This document shows, one piece after another, positions 5,463 to 6,507 of a stretch of DNA of 6,507 nt; the stretch's first letter is position 1; each line of letters opens with the position of its first letter. The position numbers and the translations under genes are program-made. The stretch comes from Paracoccaceae bacterium. Lineage in GTDB: Bacteria; Pseudomonadota; Alphaproteobacteria; Rhodobacterales; Rhodobacteraceae. Below the pieces are notes generated by a model. It ran no database searches, was not told the DNA's origin, and saw only the letters and a program-made list of their open reading frames with translations. The stretch is from NCBI GenBank assembly GCA_016765235.1, contig JAESQH010000110.1, positions 1 through 6,507 on the forward strand, in the 5' to 3' direction.

Positions 5463-6507
5463 TTGTCTCGACCAACTACTATTGCCGATTTTGCCAAACG
5501 CCTGCGTTTAGCGGAGGCTTCCGCACAGATAACAAATCTCGGTGTTGCCCAAGTGCGTATCGAAATTCTGTCAGGCTTGACCGTAGCCCTCGCGCTGGTG
5601 CCCGAGGCTGTAGCCTTTGCTTTCGTTGCGGGCGTTGACCCACTGGTCGGGTTATATGCGGCATTTATGGTTGGATTGATTACCGCGGTATTTGGCGGGC
5701 GTCCGGGTATGATCTCGGGTGCGACGGGTGCTTTGGCGGTCGTGATGGTGGCGTTGGTTGCCGACAACGGCGTGGAATACCTGTTCGCAACTGTGGTGCT
5801 GATGGGGATTTTGCAGGTGTCGGCGGGTGTGTTGAAACTGGGCAAGTTCATCCGTATGGTTCCGCATCCTGTGATGCTGGGTTTCGTGAACGGTCTGGCG
5901 ATCGTTATTTTCTTGGCGCAGATGGAGCAGTTCAAAGTTTCCGATGGAACTGGCGAGTCTGTCTGGATGTCCGGTGTTACGCTATGGTTAACGCTTGCAC
6001 TGGTTGGTGGAACAATGGCGCTGGTGTATTTCACCCCGAAAGTAACGAAATTTATTCCCGCGCCGCTGGCCGCAATCGGCATAATCGCGGGTCTTGTGAT
6101 TGCCTTCGATCTGCCTGTTCCACGCGTTGGCGACCTCGCCACGCTTAAAGGTGGCTTGCCAACATTTGGTATTCCACAAGTGCCTTTCACGCTTGAGACG
6201 TTGTATATCATCTTCCCTTATGCGTTCATCCTTGCAGCGATTGGCCTGATAGAAAGCCTTCTAACGCTAAACCTTGTCGGCACGATTACCGGCAAACGCG
6301 GTGGCGCCTCGCAAGAGTGTGTGGCGCAGGGTGCAGCAAATGTGGTTACCGGTTTCTTCGGTGGCATGGGTGGCTGTGCGATGATCGGGCAGTCGATGAT
6401 CAACGTGAAATCCGGTGGGCGCACTCGTCTATCCGGTATTGCTGCCGCACTGTTCCTGTTGGCGTTCATTCTTGTCGGTAGCGGCATTATCGAGATGATC
6501 CCGTTGG
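5463..6507 (+). CDS. SulP family inorganic anion transporter (3' end missing)
   Basis: The first 348 residues of a SulP (SLC26-like) permease; the rest, normally the last membrane helices and a cytoplasmic STAS domain, lies beyond the window. The N-terminal signature is clear: VRIEILSGLTVALALVPEAV (31-50), then AGVDPLVGLYAAF and GGRPGMISGATGALAVV, followed by VPHPVMLGFVNGLAI near 133-147. Towards the window edge comes GGMGGCAMIGQSMINVKSGG, typical of the helix 10 region. The substrate may be sulfate, bicarbonate or another anion; sequence alone does not decide. The start is TTG at 5463: an in-frame TAA at 5445-5447 limits extension, AGGA at 5452-5455 is 7 nt upstream, and the first in-frame ATG falls inside the first membrane pair. 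It lies 30 bp after the helicase with no visible terminator, so co-transcription is likely. There is no functional link to the helicase that I can see. Confidence 0.92.
   Translation, partial: MSRPTTIADFAKRLRLAEASAQITNLGVAQVRIEILSGLTVALALVPEAVAFAFVAGVDPLVGLYAAFMVGLITAVFGGRPGMISGATGALAVVMVALVADNGVEYLFATVVLMGILQVSAGVLKLGKFIRMVPHPVMLGFVNGLAIVIFLAQMEQFKVSDGTGESVWMSGVTLWLTLALVGGTMALVYFTPKVTKFIPAPLAAIGIIAGLVIAFDLPVPRVGDLATLKGGLPTFGIPQVPFTLETLYIIFPYAFILAAIGLIESLLTLNLVGTITGKRGGASQECVAQGAANVVTGFFGGMGGCAMIGQSMINVKSGGRTRLSGIAAALFLLAFILVGSGIIEMIPL

Noticed and set aside
5444..6211. Minus-strand open frame (255 codons) antisense to the SulP gene
   Set aside because: Ser/Thr/Ala/Pro-rich, low-information translation with no membrane segments or motifs; the plus strand encodes unmistakable SulP sequence.
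1..6507. CRISPR array, rRNA or riboswitch
   Set aside because: No regularly spaced repeats, rRNA segments or recognisable riboswitch core were seen on either strand.

Overview
The window looks like a piece of an alphaproteobacterial chromosome, most likely Rhodobacterales (Roseobacter-type). This is judged from the style of the EI24 membrane protein, the YdjA-type nitroreductase and the SulP transporter, and from the moderate GC of the right-hand genes. Genus cannot be read from this sequence alone. Three of the six intact or partial protein genes start with TTG or GTG.

Left part (1 to about 2050): a more AT-rich accessory stretch with few intact genes. It holds a decayed leftward exported-protein gene (154-356), a complete exported thermonuclease-family nuclease (513-920), a scrap of an IS1-like DDE transposase with a large internal deletion (911-1078) whose 5' end overlaps the last codons of the nuclease gene, a strong hairpin (1087-1104), and a NYN/LabA-type putative ribonuclease (1153-1839, TTG start). 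A diverged 24-nt direct repeat (262-285 and 1897-1920) brackets this block. The block lies on the 3' side of a tRNA-Ser(GCT) gene (2051-2140, minus strand), a classic integration spot, so it may be old island cargo. No integrase and no second copy of the tRNA 3' end is visible here.

Middle part (2140-3476, minus strand): a tight two-gene operon. It encodes a YdjA-like FMN nitroreductase followed, with a 4-nt GTGA overlap, by an EI24-domain (CysZ-like) inner-membrane protein. The tRNA lies just downstream on the same strand.

Right part (3648-6507, plus strand): a DEAD-box RNA helicase with a DbpA-type RNA-binding domain and a lysine-rich tail, followed 30 bp later by a SulP-family anion transporter that runs off the window. 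The helicase and nitroreductase genes are divergent and share a 171-bp intergenic region.

The right two thirds is ordinary chromosomal backbone. The unusual material is all left of the tRNA: two unrelated nucleases next to mobile-element debris, a bracketing repeat and a broken gene. I see no convincing new multi-gene system, only leads listed in the findings.
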